Below, piece after piece: positions 29,693 through 37,679 of a DNA stretch of 64,000 nt. The notes below the pieces were generated by a model that was given only the letters and a program-made list of their open reading frames with translations, was not told the origin of the DNA and searched no databases. A program made the translations under genes and the position numbers. Origin of the DNA: Catellatospora bangladeshensis (lineage in GTDB: Bacteria > Actinomycetota > Actinomycetes > Mycobacteriales > Micromonosporaceae); NCBI RefSeq assembly GCF_016862575.1, contig NZ_BONF01000024.1, positions 34,725-98,724 of the forward strand, read 5' to 3'. The number at the start of each line of letters is the position of its first letter. Position 1 is the stretch's first letter.

Positions 29693-30774
29693 CTGTCCCA
29701 CCTCAGCTCGCGGGCAGCCGCCAGCAGCTCGTCCGGGGTCGACGAACCGGCCAGCGCGGTCACGACACCCCCGTCCACCCACACCACCCCCGCCATGACG
29801 CCGTTGCGCGAGGTGAGCACCGTGGCGGTCACGCCGTTCACGTCGGCGGTGGCGCTGGTCATCCGCTCGCCGGAGACGAGCAGCGGCAGCGTCGTGCCGT
29901 CGCCGGTGAAGCCGCGCAGCTGGGCGGCCAGGTCCTCGGACAGGATCGGCAACGACAGCAGGTAGTCCCGCGCGGTCGCGAACGGAACGCCGGTCGAGTA
30001 CGCGGTGGGTGCGACGGCACGGGCCAGGATCAGCGTCGGCACGCCCCGGCCCTTCGCCCAGACGCCCAGCAGCCCGGGGCCGGCGGTCAGCCGGAAGCGG
30101 CTCCCGTCCAGGCCCGGCGGCACGGGTGGCAGCGCCTGGCCGTTCGTGGTCGCGAACTGCGCCGCCTTCGCCGCGGAGAAGGTGAACTCGGCGCTCACCC
30201 GGCCGCTGACCCGGTAGACCGGTTCCCCGGCGACACCACGCGGCAGCCGGACCACCTGCGGCACGGTCAGGCCAGTGGCCTGCGCGGCCGCGGCGGCGTC
30301 GGCGACCCTGCGCAGCTCGGGCTTCTCGAGGACGTGCAGCTCGCCGAAGGCGGACAGGTCCGGCAGGCTGACCAGGTCCGCATCGGACGCGGTCACCGGG
30401 ACGACCTGCTCGGCGCGGAAGATCGGCAGCCAATCCGTGGCAGCGGCGACACCGGCCCCTGCCACCAGGGCCGCGACGGCGGCGACGGCGACCACGGGGC
30501 TGCGCAGCGCGATCCGGCGGCGCCGGACGGCAGCCGCGGCCGTGGTGGAGGCACCGGCCGTGGCGGTCGAGAGGCGACGCCAGCCCTCGTCGACGTCGAC
30601 GTCGACGTCGACGGGCAGGTCCAGCACCGAGGCGGCCAGCGCCGCGTCGAGCCGGGCGCGCACCAGCGCGGTCTGGCAGGCCGGGCAGGCGGCGGTGTGG
30701 GCACGGTCGGCGGCGGTCACGCCGTCGGGCTCGTCGACGAGCCGGCGCAGCGTGCCGTCAGTCGGATGACGCAT
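29689..30774 (-). CDS. transmembrane anti-sigma-factor-like protein (ZAS domain)
   Basis: A 361-aa protein. The zinc-binding anti-sigma motif H-x3-C-x2-C is in AAHTAACPACQTAL near residue 30, and a single TM span lies at about residues 92-112 (PVVAVAAVAALVAGAGVAAATDWL). The extracytoplasmic part (115-361) has the look of a DUF4367-like folded domain (VYRVSGRVSAEFTFSAAKAAQFA). Coding DNA has a GTCGAC hexamer run giving VDVDVDVDE. The first codon is ATG with an in-frame GTG one codon earlier, both preceded by AAGGAG. It overlaps the ECF sigma gene and should restrain that sigma factor. Confidence 0.85.
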   Translation of the reverse strand: MRHPTDGTLRRLVDEPDGVTAADRAHTAACPACQTALVRARLDAALAASVLDLPVDVDVDVDEGWRRLSTATAGASTTAAAAVRRRRIALRSPVVAVAAVAALVAGAGVAAATDWLPIFRAEQVVPVTASDADLVSLPDLSAFGELHVLEKPELRRVADAAAAAQATGLTVPQVVRLPRGVAGEPVYRVSGRVSAEFTFSAAKAAQFATTNGQALPPVPPGLDGSRFRLTAGPGLLGVWAKGRGVPTLILARAVAPTAYSTGVPFATARDYLLSLPILSEDLAAQLRGFTGDGTTLPLLVSGERMTSATADVNGVTATVLTSRNGVMAGVVWVDGGVVTALAGSSTPDELLAAARELRWDR

Positions 30775-31246
30775 CACGGTTCAACTCCTTACGCAGGGCG
30801 GACTCGGCGCGGCGGACGGTGGTGCCGACGCTGCCGGGTGACATGTCGAGGGCGGCGGCAACCTCGGCGTAGCTGAGGCCGCTGTGCCGGAGGACCAGGG
30901 CAACGGCCTGCTTGCGGGGCAGCCGGGCCAGTGCCGCGCGGACCCGGCGCTGCTCGTCGCGGGCGACCACCGTGTCGGCGACGTCCGGGCAGTCCCCGTC
31001 GCCGCCCACGGCCCGCTCCCGGGTGGCCCGGCGGCGGCCCGCGCGCAGGTGGTTCAGCGCGGTGTGCGCCGCGGCGACGCACAGCCAGCCGGTCGCCTCC
31101 CCGGCCGGGACCGTGGAGCGGCCGAAGCCGAGGAACACCTCCTGCGCCACGTCCTCGGCCCCGTCGCGGGAGCCGAGCACCCGCGCGGCGACCGCGACGA
31201 CCCTCGGGTACGCGACCCGGAAGACCTGCTCCAAGTCGGGCCGCAC
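30758..31246 (-). CDS. ECF sigma factor
   Basis: About 162 aa. Sigma-2 reads LEQVFRVAYPRVVAVAARVLGSRDGAEDVAQEVFLGFG; sigma-4 reads RVRAALARLPRKQAVALVLRHSGLSYAEVAAALDMSPGSVGTTVRRAESAL. The GTG at 31246 is chosen because sequence upstream of it is Arg/Pro-rich and unlike a sigma factor. However, the frame is open without a stop all the way back to a PadR start at 31627, so a fused product cannot be excluded. The overlapping next gene encodes its likely anti-sigma factor. Confidence 0.85.
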   Translation of the reverse strand: MRPDLEQVFRVAYPRVVAVAARVLGSRDGAEDVAQEVFLGFGRSTVPAGEATGWLCVAAAHTALNHLRAGRRRATRERAVGGDGDCPDVADTVVARDEQRRVRAALARLPRKQAVALVLRHSGLSYAEVAAALDMSPGSVGTTVRRAESALRKELNRDASSD

Positions 31247-31627
31247 GGCGCCCGGCCGTGATCGGGGCACGGGCTCGGCTCGCCGCTGCGGCCAGCCCCG
31301 GCCGGGCGGTGACAGCACCGCCGCGCCGCCTGCTGGTTCAACACCTCGTTCCACACCTGCTGAGCACCGCCCGGCCGGCGGATGTGACACGGATGCGCCG
31401 GCGGCTCGGTAGAACTTGCGGCGGCGGCCGGTCTCGGTGATCCGCCAGACCGACGTGAGCTGGCCCAGCCGCTCCAGCCGGTGCAGCAGCGGGTAGAGCA
31501 CCCCGTCCGGCCAGGCCTGCTGCCCTCCGGACAGCTCCGTCACCCGCTTGAGAATCGCGTACCCGTGGCGCTCCCGCTCCTCGACGGCGTCCAGCACCAG
31601 CGGCACAGCCCGTTCCCGTTGACCCAT
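31247..31627 (-). pseudogene. PadR-family regulator, frame disturbed or fused to sigma gene
   Basis: The first ~73 residues are a normal PadR winged helix (AVPLVLDAVEERERHGYAILKRVTELSGG, WPDGVLYPLLHRLERLGQLTSVWRITETGRRRKFYR). After RKFYR this frame reads AAGASVSHPPAGRC, which is not PadR-like. One frame over, VTSAGRAVLSR is close to the usual PadR sequence (LTxAGRxxLxR), and the third frame then gives QVWNEVLNQQ. This suggests one or two frameshifts or a sequencing error. In the primary frame there is no stop, so translation continues into the ECF sigma gene. The 3' end given is nominal. A strong AT-rich palindrome lies just upstream. Confidence 0.6.
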
Positions 31628-31641
31628 GGCCGTTCACCTAC

Positions 31642-31686
31642 CCTAGAAGTCTTATGCATAGCAGTGCGATGCATAGTAGTTCTAGG
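31642..31686. promoter_or_regulatory. large AT-rich palindrome, candidate PadR operator
   Basis: Two 18-bp arms (31642-31659 and 31669-31686) match inversely at 14 positions: CCTAGAA and TATGCAT blocks are perfect and only the central four bases of each arm differ. The spacer is 9 bases. In a GC-rich genome this low-GC dyad stands out. It lies 14 bp before the PadR start codon. The ATGCAT-N-ATGCAT pattern fits known PadR-type dyads. Confidence 0.7.
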
Positions 31687-31751
31687 TATAGTGTCCGTAA
31701 AGTGGCAGGCAGCGATCACGAGCTGGGTCTATCGACTGCGATGCCGCCGCA

Positions 31752-32216
31752 TCACGGGGTGGCGAAGTCGGCCACCGCCACGTACTCGCTGCCTGCGGTC
31801 ATGGCCACGGCTCCGATGTGGGTGTACCGGCAGTCGCTGATGATCGCGCGGTGGCCGGGGCTGTCCATCCAGCCGGCGACCGCCTGCCGCGCGTCGCCGG
31901 TGCCCTGCGCCCAGAACAGGATCTCGCCGGTACGCGCCGCCGTGAACCCGCTGTCGGCGATGCGCTGCCCGGCGGTGCTGCCGTCCGAACCGGTGTGCTC
32001 GCGTACGCCGTCGCTGAGCATGTCCCGCGCGTGGCGGGCGGCGGCGTCGGCCAGCCGCGGGTCGGCGGCGACCGGCGGGCAGGACAGCTCCGCCCGCCGC
32101 TCGTTGATCAGCGTCACGAGCGCCTCGCCGTCGCCCGGCTCCGGTGGCTCGGCCTGCCCGCCGGCGCATGCGGCGAGGCAGAGCACGAACCCGGCGGCCA
32201 GCAGCTTTCGGACCAT
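31752..32216 (-). CDS. CAP-domain (SCP/PR1-like) lipoprotein
   Basis: A 154-aa lipoprotein. The lipobox LAAC gives Cys17 as the lipidated residue. The CAP/SCP domain covers about 35-154: LVTLINERRAELSCPPVAADPRLADAAARHARDML, HTGSDGSTAGQRI, TGEILFWAQG, VAGWMDSPGHRAIISDCRYTHIGAVAM. The conserved His and Glu residues of bacterial CAP domains are present in recognisable positions (RHARDML, TGEIL, GHRAI). Function in bacteria is unclear; the protein should sit on the outer face of the membrane. Monocistronic. Confidence 0.87.
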   Translation of the reverse strand: MVRKLLAAGFVLCLAACAGGQAEPPEPGDGEALVTLINERRAELSCPPVAADPRLADAAARHARDMLSDGVREHTGSDGSTAGQRIADSGFTAARTGEILFWAQGTGDARQAVAGWMDSPGHRAIISDCRYTHIGAVAMTAGSEYVAVADFATP

Positions 32217-32254
32217 GTCCACATGATGCCCGGCCGCCCGGCGGCGATAACCGT

Positions 32255-34405
32255 TCAGGCGTCGCCGGACTCCCGCAGGCGCGCCCGCTCCTGCTCGATG
32301 ATCTTTTTCTCGGCGGTGGCCCGGGTGCCGTCGCCGCCGTCGATCGCCTGCGCGTTGGCCTCCTTGGCGGCGCTGGGCCGGGCGTACTCGTCGAACAGCG
32401 CGGCCTTGCCCGCGACCAGCTCCCGCATGCTGGTGTCCACGGTGTCCTCGGCGATCAGGCGGAACACCTGCACCGGCCGGACCTGACCCATCCGGTGGCA
32501 GCGGGCGATAGCCTGCTCCTCGGTGCTGGGCTTCCACTGCGGCTCGATCAGGATCACCACCGAGGCGGTCTGCAGGTTCAGGCCCACGCCGCCGACCTCG
32601 ATCTGGCTGACCAGCACGGCGGGTCTCCGGCTCGCGGTGAACGCGTCGATGACCTGCTGGCGCTGCAGGGGCGGGGTGGAGCCGGTGAGCGGCCCGTGCG
32701 CCCGGTCGCCCAGCGCCGCCGCGACGGCGGTCAGCACGTCGCGGAAGTACGAGAACACGACCACCTTGTGGCCCTCGGCCAGCGCCTCACCGGCGATCTC
32801 GCGGACGTGGTCGAGCTTGGTCGACGTCCCGGCCGGATCACCGAAGGTGGCCCGGCGCATGGTCATGAAGTGACCCTCCCAGACGGCCTTGCGGTAGGCG
32901 GCGGCCTCGTCGGCCGACAGCGTCACCGGCTGCACCGTCTCGATCCGGGCGGGCAGCTCGTCGAGCACGTCGGACTGGTTGCGGCGCAGGTACGCCGGAG
33001 CGATGGCCTGCCGGAACGCGTCCGGAGAGGACGCCGCGGCCGCCTCGCGGGCGACGTCGGGGTTGATGTGCTCGGTGAGCACGCCGAACTCCTCCACCCG
33101 GTTCTCCAGCGGGGTGCCGGTGAGCAGGGCCACCCGTTCGGCGTGGTCGATGACGCGGCGGCTGTGCCGGGTCCGGTTGGCCGTGGGGTTCTTGATGTAG
33201 TGCGCCTCGTCGAACGCCACCATGGCGAGCTGCACACCCTTGAGGTCCAGCCGTTCCAGCGCCGTGTACGCGGTCACGCCGACACCGCCCTGCGTACGCC
33301 ACGCGGCGGTGTTCTTGGCGACGTCGCCGCCGTACAGCAGCCGCGGGGTCAGCTTGCAGTGCCGCCGGATCTCGTGCATCCAGTTGCCGGCCAGGCTCGG
33401 CGGGCAGACCACCAGGAAGTGCCGCTCGCCCTGCGCCGCCAGGTGGCACATGGCCGCGAGCGTCTCCACGGTCTTGCCCAGGCCCATCTCGTCGCCGAGG
33501 ATCACCCGCCGCTGCGCGATCATGAACCGCGCGCCGAACGACTGGTATCCCCGCAGGCTGGAGTTCAGCAGGCTGGTGTCCAGGCGCAGCTCGTCGACGC
33601 GGGCGGCGGTGTCCGACGGCAGCTGCCCGGTCCGCCCGCCGGTCTCCCGGCCGGTCGCCTCGGCCAGCAGGGTCAGGTAGCTGGCGGCGTCGGCCTGGTA
33701 CTTGCGCCACAGTTGCTGATCGGTCGGCTCCTTGGCCAGGGCCGCCTCGGCGGCCTGCAACTTGGCTCGGGCCGCTTCCAGCCGCGGCGAGCGCAGCGCC
33801 GCCTCCAGCTCGGCGAGCGCGGCCCGGTCCGCCTCACGGCCCTCGCGGCCGCGGAACAGGCTGCGCCAGCGGCTGTTGGCCCGCCGGGCCGCCTCGATCC
33901 GGCCCGCGATGGCGTCGTGCAGCTCGCCGGCCCGGCCGAGGGCGGGCCGCACGCGGCGGCGTACCAGGAGCAGCCGGTGCAGCGAGCGCAGCAGGTGGGT
34001 GTCGGCCGGTGAGCGGCGGTCGGGGTCGGGGCGCAGCGCGGTGTCCGCCTCGATCTCGGCGGCCAGCGTCTCCATGGCGCCTTCGAGCTGCGCGACGGTG
34101 GCCCGTCCGATGCCGGGGACCTGGTGGAGCTGGTGGCGCCGGGCGATCAGCTGCCCGACCGTGGTGATCCCGGCCGCCTGCAGCGGCCCGAGGCGCAGTC
34201 TGCCGCCCGCCGCCTGCCGCAGCCGGGTGAGGTCGGCCTGGTGCAGGCGCTCGTCGAGCGACTGCCGCCGGTGCGTGTCGGCGAGGCCCCGGATCTCGGT
34301 GAGCAGCCGCTGCTCGGCGTCGAGCACGGTGCGGGCCGTGCGCTGGGCCTCCGCGGCGTCGGTGACCAGGGCACGCGCCTCACGGCTGCGGGCGGCGGCG
34401 ACCAT
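32255..34405 (-). CDS. SNF2-family ATPase/helicase with N-terminal helix-hairpin-helix
   Basis: A 716-aa protein. Residues about 65-115 form a helix-hairpin-helix region (LGPLQAAGITTVGQLI ... QVPGIGRATVAQLEGAM). The helicase core begins near residue 280: motif I GDEMGLGKT, motif II DEAH in VAFDEAHYIKN, motif III LLTGTPLENR, motif V VGGVGLNLQTASVVI and motif VI QAIARCHRMGQ. It should be a DNA translocase acting on protein-DNA complexes, in repair or transcription. No restriction or defence partner is adjacent, so a housekeeping role is more likely than phage defence. Confidence 0.9.
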   Translation of the reverse strand: MVAAARSREARALVTDAAEAQRTARTVLDAEQRLLTEIRGLADTHRRQSLDERLHQADLTRLRQAAGGRLRLGPLQAAGITTVGQLIARRHQLHQVPGIGRATVAQLEGAMETLAAEIEADTALRPDPDRRSPADTHLLRSLHRLLLVRRRVRPALGRAGELHDAIAGRIEAARRANSRWRSLFRGREGREADRAALAELEAALRSPRLEAARAKLQAAEAALAKEPTDQQLWRKYQADAASYLTLLAEATGRETGGRTGQLPSDTAARVDELRLDTSLLNSSLRGYQSFGARFMIAQRRVILGDEMGLGKTVETLAAMCHLAAQGERHFLVVCPPSLAGNWMHEIRRHCKLTPRLLYGGDVAKNTAAWRTQGGVGVTAYTALERLDLKGVQLAMVAFDEAHYIKNPTANRTRHSRRVIDHAERVALLTGTPLENRVEEFGVLTEHINPDVAREAAAASSPDAFRQAIAPAYLRRNQSDVLDELPARIETVQPVTLSADEAAAYRKAVWEGHFMTMRRATFGDPAGTSTKLDHVREIAGEALAEGHKVVVFSYFRDVLTAVAAALGDRAHGPLTGSTPPLQRQQVIDAFTASRRPAVLVSQIEVGGVGLNLQTASVVILIEPQWKPSTEEQAIARCHRMGQVRPVQVFRLIAEDTVDTSMRELVAGKAALFDEYARPSAAKEANAQAIDGGDGTRATAEKKIIEQERARLRESGDA

Positions 34406-34526
34406 CGCGACCTCGCTTCACACTCGCCGCACCGGGGGTGGCACGGATCATCGGTTCTGCCTGCGGCGCGGATCGGTCGTGGTCCGACCTTCCGGCTCCT
34501 CTGACATGCCCGTCGGGTGTGCGACG

Positions 34527-36170
34527 CTACCAAGGCCTGCCCAGCGGTCCGCTGCCCGCTACGGGCTGGCCGGTGACGTCCTCCTCTTCGTCCTCGGCTG
34601 TGGACGGTGACGGCGCGGGCGGGCTCGCGGCCTCCGTGGGGCTGGGTTCGGGGCTGGGCGAGGCCGGTTGGGGGCCGGACCCGGGACTCTGCTGCGGCGG
34701 CGGCACGGGCCCGGTGGGCTCGGTGGACGCGGGCGCCTGGGCGGTCGGGCTCGGCTGGCCGCTGATGGGCGCCCCGGCCGGCCCGAGCAGGGACGCCGCG
34801 CACGGCCGGCCGTCGAGCCGGAACGCGGTCGGCAGCGGATTGCTCTCCTGATAGGTCCACGCGACAGGCAGGCTCAACCGGGCTTCGGGAGCCAGGTCCC
34901 GGGTGCCGGTGGCCGTGACGGTCCGGCCGTCCTGCCGCCACCGCGCGTCGGCGTCGACACGCTGCGTGCCGGGCAGGTCGAACGAGATCCGCGCCGGAGT
35001 ACGGGTGTCCCCGGCGGCGTTGACGACAGTGACGGTCGCCGCGAACCGGCGGCCGGTGTCGCCGCGCAGCTGGAACGTCGCGTCGCAGGCGGGCGGGGCG
35101 CTGGCGGCGGGCGCCGCCGTGGACGGCTCGGACGGCCCGGCGCCGTTCAGGACCCACACCGCGACGGCGGCCGCGGCGAGTCCGGCGACCGCGGCGGCGA
35201 GCGCCACCGTACGGCCGCGACGGCGCGGCGCGACGGGTTCGGGCAGCGGCTGCCAGGGCAGGATGTGGGTCAGGGTGGCGGCGTCGGCGGGCAGGGCGGC
35301 GCCGGCGGCGGTCGCGGCACCGGCGGTGTCCACCTCGCCGAGGGTCTGCGCGAGCTGCGCGGCCGTGGGCCTGGCGGCGGGATCGCGGTCGAGGCAGGCC
35401 GCCACCGCCGCCGCGACGGCCGGGGGCAGGCCCTCGATGTCGGGCAGCGGATCCGGCGGCCGGAAACGCGGCGCGGTGAGCAGGCCGACCGGGGTGTCGG
35501 CCCGCCAGGGCAGCTCGCCGCTGAGCATGCGGTACAGCAGCACGCCCAGGGCGTACACGTCGGCGGCGGGCTGGACCGGTTGCCCGTCGACGCGTTCGGG
35601 CGCCAGGTAGGCCGGGGTGCCGATGAGGTTGCCGTCCGGGCCGACCTCGTCGCTGCCGGTGGAGGCGCAGATACCGAAGTCGATGATCCGCACGCCGTCG
35701 CCGGTGAGCAGGATGTTGCCGGGCGCGATGTCGCGGTGCACCACCCCGCGGGCGTGCGCGGCGGCGAGCGCGCCGGCGGTCTGCGCGGCGACCGCGACGG
35801 CCTGCGGCCAGGGCAGGCTGCGCCCGCCGTGCAGCGCCTGGCCGACCGAGCTGCCGTCGATCAGTTCCATCACCAGGAACGCGACCGGGACCTGGTGGTC
35901 CTGGCGGTCCAGGCCGAAGTCGTATACCTCGGCGATGTGCCGGTGCCGCAGCCGGGCCAGGGCCTGCGCCTCGGTGCTCAGCCGCTGCACCGCCCACTCG
36001 TCGGCCACGAACCGCGGGTTGAGCAGCTTCACCGCGACCATGCGGCCGAGCCGCTCGTCGCGGGCCTGCCAGACGGTGGCGCTGCCGCCGCTGCCGACGG
36101 GTGCGGCGAGCCGGTAGCGGTCGTCGAGCAGCGTGCCCGTCTGCCAGGATCCAGCCGCGGTGGTGCTCAT
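34527..36170 (-). CDS. transmembrane Ser/Thr protein kinase with CBM2-like ectodomain
   Basis: A 547-aa PknB-type kinase. Gly loop VGSGGSATVW, Lys48, catalytic loop HRDIAPGN (145-152), DFG at 164-166 and APE at 190-192 are all intact. The TM helix is at about 319-341. The ectodomain (about 360-460) has the CBM2 pattern: an N-terminal ACDATFQL with Cys, RFAATVTVVNAAGD, ARISFDLPG, and the end motif PTAFRLDGRPC. The C-terminus is a long Pro/Ser/Thr/Gln tail with an acidic EDEEED stretch. CBM2 domains bind cellulose or chitin through exposed Trp, so this may be a polysaccharide sensor (inference). Confidence 0.88.
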   Translation of the reverse strand: MSTTAAGSWQTGTLLDDRYRLAAPVGSGGSATVWQARDERLGRMVAVKLLNPRFVADEWAVQRLSTEAQALARLRHRHIAEVYDFGLDRQDHQVPVAFLVMELIDGSSVGQALHGGRSLPWPQAVAVAAQTAGALAAAHARGVVHRDIAPGNILLTGDGVRIIDFGICASTGSDEVGPDGNLIGTPAYLAPERVDGQPVQPAADVYALGVLLYRMLSGELPWRADTPVGLLTAPRFRPPDPLPDIEGLPPAVAAAVAACLDRDPAARPTAAQLAQTLGEVDTAGAATAAGAALPADAATLTHILPWQPLPEPVAPRRRGRTVALAAAVAGLAAAAVAVWVLNGAGPSEPSTAAPAASAPPACDATFQLRGDTGRRFAATVTVVNAAGDTRTPARISFDLPGTQRVDADARWRQDGRTVTATGTRDLAPEARLSLPVAWTYQESNPLPTAFRLDGRPCAASLLGPAGAPISGQPSPTAQAPASTEPTGPVPPPQQSPGSGPQPASPSPEPSPTEAASPPAPSPSTAEDEEEDVTGQPVAGSGPLGRPW

Positions 36171-36290
36171 GCACAGCGCCTACCCGTCCCGCACGCTCAC
36201 GAACCCGCCGGGACCGTGTCTGGACATACAGCCCGATGTGATGGTTTGCCCGGCGGCACGCGGGGTAGCCGACCGGGAGGAGGTGTCACT

Positions 36291-36623
36291 GTGGCCAGGT
36301 TTGTGACCATCGGGTACGGCAGCCGGGAAGGCTACGACCGCACCGACCCGGCGCTGCGGGACGCGGCGCACGCCCACGACGACCGGCTGCGTGCGGCGGG
36401 CGTGGAGATGGGCGTCGCGGGCAGCCCGGTGCAGGTGCGCAACCACGACAGCGCGGGCGTGCGGGTGCAGCGGGGCCCGTTCCTGTCGGCTGCCCTGCCG
36501 GTCGCCGGGTTCTCGGTGCTCGAAGCGGACTCGCTGGAGGAGGCGGTACAGCTCGTCTCGGCCTCACCCTGCGCCGTCGCGCACGGGGTCGTCGAGGTGT
36601 GGCCGTTGCAGGAGTCGCCGTAG
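36291..36623 (+). CDS. YCII-related domain protein
   Basis: A 110-aa protein from a GTG start with GGGAGGAGG at 7 bases. The fold is ferredoxin-like (ARFVTIGYGSREGYDRTDPALRDAAHAHDDRLRAAGVEMGVAGS; FSVLEADSLEEAVQLVSASP), matching the YCII/DGPF type, with a His in the first helical part that is often conserved. Members are small enzymes or ligand-binding proteins, several linked to sigma factors in actinobacteria. It is divergent from the kinase gene. Confidence 0.78.
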   Translation: MARFVTIGYGSREGYDRTDPALRDAAHAHDDRLRAAGVEMGVAGSPVQVRNHDSAGVRVQRGPFLSAALPVAGFSVLEADSLEEAVQLVSASPCAVAHGVVEVWPLQESP

Positions 36624-36636
36624 CGGCGCTCGTGCC

Positions 36637-37665
36637 TCAGCCGGCCAGCCGGCGGTGCCCGGCGGCCAGGTGCGCCCGCGCCCGGGGGAAGTCGTAGAGC
36701 TGCTGCTGGTACACGTCGAGCACCAGGTCGACCGTGGGCAGCGGGACGCGCCGGGTGCCCAGCACGACGCAGAGCCAGTCGAGGAACGTCCCGAACAGCT
36801 CGGGGTCGTCCACTAGCAGCCCGGCGCACAGGAACTCGACGATCTGGCCGAGGTCGAACTCGGTGGCCTCGCGCTGCGCCGGGGTGTAGCGGCCCACCAC
36901 GGGGAACCGCTCGGCCAGGGCCTCCATGCCGGAGGCGACCAGCTGCGGGCCGCGTTTGGCGATCAGCACATGCTCGTCGTCGCTGACGAACGACTCGCGC
37001 CGCGGTTCGCTCTCGGCCAGGGACAGCCCCGGCCAGGAGCGCAGCACGCCGAGCGCCTCGCGGGCGTCGCCGGCGACCCGGTCGGCGCCCAGCGTCCGCC
37101 CCCAGCGCGCCGCCGGGCCGAACCCGCGGCCACCGGCCAGCACGGGCGTCGCGGTGCTCTGCGCGGCCTCGATGACGCGGTGCGCGGCGGCCAGCCGGGT
37201 CGGCACCGAGCAGCTGACCGCCACCACGTCGGGTCCGTGGCGGTGCAGGTAGGAGATCAGGTGCGGTCCCGGCACGCTGGCGCCCAGGAAGCGCACGTCC
37301 CAGCCGTCCCAGCGGACCACCTCGGCGAACAGCCGCGCGGGCAGCGCATGCCACTCGCCGTCCACGCACGCCACCACCAGGATGCCGCGCTCGGCGGCGC
37401 CGGGCCGGTGGTGGGCCGCCAGCGCGGCGACGACGTGCTCGCTGACATGGGTCGCCGCGTGCTCCTGCGCGACGCTCCACTCGTTGCGCGCCCAGAGGTC
37501 GCCGATCGCCGCCTGGGTGGGCGCGACCAGGTCGAGCAGGACGTCGCGGGGCGGCACGCCGCGCTCGGCGAGGGCGAGCGCGAAGTCGACGGCGGGCGCC
37601 TGCGCGCCCTGGCCGACCAGCGCGAGGTATCCCGCACGGTCTGCTTCGGACACGGCCGTGGTCAT
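36637..37665 (-). CDS. cobalamin (B12)-binding sensor protein
   Basis: A 342-aa protein with AGGGAGG before the ATG. It has a B12-binding helical cap (about 25-90, FALALAERGVPPRDVLLDLVAPTQAAIGDLWARNEWSVAQEHAATHVSEHVVAAL) and a Rossmann B12 domain (about 95-205: ILVVACVDGEWHALPARLFAEVVRWDGWDVRFLGASVPGPHL, with His near residue 107 as probable lower ligand). This is the pattern of CarH/MtaA-type photoreceptors, but no MerR DNA-binding domain is present. A C-terminal helical domain follows. It lies 14 bp downstream of the PP2C phosphatase on the same strand, so it may modulate that enzyme. Confidence 0.85.
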   Translation of the reverse strand: MTTAVSEADRAGYLALVGQGAQAPAVDFALALAERGVPPRDVLLDLVAPTQAAIGDLWARNEWSVAQEHAATHVSEHVVAALAAHHRPGAAERGILVVACVDGEWHALPARLFAEVVRWDGWDVRFLGASVPGPHLISYLHRHGPDVVAVSCSVPTRLAAAHRVIEAAQSTATPVLAGGRGFGPAARWGRTLGADRVAGDAREALGVLRSWPGLSLAESEPRRESFVSDDEHVLIAKRGPQLVASGMEALAERFPVVGRYTPAQREATEFDLGQIVEFLCAGLLVDDPELFGTFLDWLCVVLGTRRVPLPTVDLVLDVYQQQLYDFPRARAHLAAGHRRLAG

Positions 37666-37679
37666 GTGGCGAACCTCCC

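Noticed and set aside
28739..30433. Extended ABC ATPase reading frame reaching into the anti-sigma gene
   Set aside because: The part before the GTG at 29692 is non-protein-like and overlaps the anti-sigma frame; the GTGA overlap marks the real start.
30591..30612. GTCGAC hexamer tandem repeat as a possible regulatory repeat
   Set aside because: It lies in frame in the anti-sigma gene and encodes an alternating Val-Asp linker before the TM helix.
32255..34405. SNF2 helicase as part of a phage-defence system
   Set aside because: No nuclease, methyltransferase or other defence partner is adjacent; neighbours are a lipoprotein and a kinase.
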